The notes under the pieces were generated by a model. The model saw only the letters and a program-made list of their open reading frames with translations, made no database searches and was not told where the DNA came from. From Streptosporangiaceae bacterium (GTDB taxonomy: Bacteria > Actinomycetota > Actinomycetes > Streptosporangiales > Streptosporangiaceae): a DNA stretch of 15,712 nucleotides. Positions 14,715 through 15,712 of this stretch are shown one piece after another (the first letter of the stretch is position 1; each line of letters opens with the position of its first letter). The stretch spans positions 1 through 15,712 of the forward strand of contig JASIBM010000045.1 in the NCBI GenBank assembly GCA_030045175.1, written 5' to 3'. The position numbers were made by a program, and so were the translations under genes.

Positions 14715-15368
14715 TCAGACGTGCACTCCCGCCAGGGCGAAGAACTCCGCCCGTGACCGCGAGTCTGTTCGCAAGCACCCATGCAAGGCGGACGTCACCG
14801 TCATCGCGCCGATCGCCCGGACACCGCGCAGCGTCATGCAGGAGTGCTCGGCCTCGAGCACGACACCCGCCCCGCGCGGCGCGACGCACATGGACAGGCA
14901 GTCGGCGACCTGCTTGGTCAGCCGTTCCTGGGTTTGCGGCCTGGCGGCGAAATGCTCGACGAGACGTGCCAGCTTGGACAGGCCGAGAATACGCTCACCC
15001 GGCAGGTACCCGACGTGCGCTACACCGGAGAACGGCAGCAGGTGATGCTCACATACCGTTCGGAACGGGATCCCGCGCGCGATCACAAGTTCGTCGTAGC
15101 CCTCGGCGTTCTCGAACGTGGTCAGCTGAATCGGCTTCGGGCCGAACAGCTCGGCGTAGGCCCGCACCATCCTGGCCGGAGTCTCGCGAAGACCGTCCTC
15201 GTTCAGGTCGATGCCGAGCGCGACGAGGAAGTCCGCCGCGGCTCGCTGCGCGGCGGCGAGGTCGACGCGATGGCCGGCGAACGCCCGCGGCCCGCATGGT
15301 GACTCCAGGTCAGGCGCGTCAGAGGTCAGGGCCGATTCCAGCGAATCAGCATCAAGTTGTTGCGTCAT
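14715..15368 (-). CDS. folE: GTP cyclohydrolase I FolE
   Basis: FolE converts GTP to 7,8-dihydroneopterin triphosphate, the entry to folate and pterin cofactors. In the 217-residue protein, the zinc ligands Cys106 and His109 (TVCEHHLLPFSG) and Cys177 (EHSCMTLRGV) match E. coli Cys110, His113 and Cys181. GLRETPARMVRAYAELF and GERILGLSKLARLVEHFA are family blocks, and the end has TVTSALHG with a short C-terminus. The ATG at 15368 is chosen because AGGAG lies four bases upstream; the frame is open further upstream without family similarity. It overlaps the end of the regulator gene by 17 bases, so translation is probably coupled. Placement in an operon with a regulator and a reductase, away from other folate genes in this window, raises the possibility of a second, conditionally used FolE. 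Confidence 0.95.
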   Translation of the reverse strand: MTQQLDADSLESALTSDAPDLESPCGPRAFAGHRVDLAAAQRAAADFLVALGIDLNEDGLRETPARMVRAYAELFGPKPIQLTTFENAEGYDELVIARGIPFRTVCEHHLLPFSGVAHVGYLPGERILGLSKLARLVEHFAARPQTQERLTKQVADCLSMCVAPRGAGVVLEAEHSCMTLRGVRAIGAMTVTSALHGCLRTDSRSRAEFFALAGVHV

Positions 15369-15712
15369 GAGGCTCCTGTGATTCCTGTTCTTCTCGTGTT
15401 TCGATGACGACGCAGCAATGCCCTGGGTGCGGGTCGGGCACAGGTCGCAGCCCGGTCGCGCCGAGGCCATCGAGCAGCCCTTCGAGCAGGGCCAGGCTCA
15501 TGCCGCAGACGACCTGCGGGTACCTGGCGGCGAGCAGGTGGAACGGGCAGTTGCGCAGCCGGATGGCGCCCGTCTCGTCGTCATGCGGCTCGAACCCGTG
15601 CTCGGCCAGCGCGCTCACGACCGCCGGGCGAGGCACGGCGCCGCCGCGTGCCCTGGCTGCCGCGCCGATGCCGGCTCCCGTCTCACGGGCGACGCGCCGC
15701 AGCGCGGCCCCG
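15352..15712 (-). CDS. Cys-rich effector domain of a helix-turn-helix transcriptional regulator (5' partial)
   Basis: The frame is open to the right edge, so the N-terminal part, where a winged-helix DNA-binding domain would be expected, is outside the window. The visible 119 residues include a Gly/Ala/Arg-rich linker and then ALAEHGFEPHDDETGAIRL. The motif NCPFHLLAARYPQVVCGMSL has two cysteines 14 residues apart, LALLEGLLDGL follows, and a final HPGHCCVVI adds two more. I associate this layout with the C-terminal domain of ArsR/DeoR/SufR-like regulators that can hold a metal or Fe-S cluster. The tail ends with a Glu-rich stretch and overlaps folE by 17 bases. It probably regulates the folE-reductase operon it heads; redox or metal sensing is inference from the cysteines. 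Confidence 0.7.
   Translation of the reverse strand, partial: GAALRRVARETGAGIGAAARARGGAVPRPAVVSALAEHGFEPHDDETGAIRLRNCPFHLLAARYPQVVCGMSLALLEGLLDGLGATGLRPVPDPHPGHCCVVIETREEQESQEPHDATT

Noticed and set aside
15369..15470. Longer N-terminus for folE
   Set aside because: The ATG at 15368 has an AGGAG sequence; the upstream part lies deeper in the regulator gene and does not resemble FolE.

Overview
The window is a gene-dense, very GC-rich segment with actinobacterial character. GTG starts are frequent, AGG is used often for arginine, and the gene order sucB - TIGR01777 epimerase - lipB - lipA - DUF4191 - RDD - glnA matches, as I recall it, the dlaT/Rv2216/lipB/lipA/Rv2219/Rv2219A/glnA1 block of Mycobacterium tuberculosis. 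I cannot name the genus. There are no RNA genes, no insertion sequence and no CRISPR array, and no stretch above 300 bases lacks a gene.

Left part (1-7577): the lipoate block. The 3' part of the E2 acyltransferase gene (sucB/dlaT) runs in from the left edge, followed 12 bases on by a TIGR01777-type epimerase. Then come a four-helix membrane protein (minus), a small lipoprotein (plus), lipB (plus), a Nudix-hisS pair (minus) and lipA (plus). LipB and LipA make the lipoyl group that the E2 carries, so sucB, lipB and lipA form a functional set. The membrane protein, lipoprotein, Nudix gene and histidyl-tRNA synthetase interrupt the order known from mycobacteria.

Middle part (7578-10665): a DUF4191 membrane protein and an RDD membrane protein converge on a palindrome. 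glnA (type I glutamine synthetase) diverges from the RDD gene. Its upstream region carries a near-perfect four-half-site GlnR operator, so nitrogen control of glnA can be read directly from the DNA.

Right part (10666-15712): accessory in flavour. A FUSC/aromatic-acid-exporter-like membrane protein is followed by two tandem paralogous AbiV-family genes, each with its own near-identical leaderless-type promoter. A convergent minus-strand operon holds a partial Cys-rich regulator, folE and an FAD/NAD-dependent ferredoxin reductase.

Three non-coding patterns stand out. Many starts lie 5-7 bases downstream of a TANNNT -10 box, which indicates leaderless transcription. Two related 54-base palindromes each overlap the stop codon of the gene before them. 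A further hairpin element built on GATCATG/CATGATC lies between lipB and the Nudix gene. The tandem AbiV pair is the best candidate for an undescribed system, possibly phage defence, but its function is inferred from family resemblance only.
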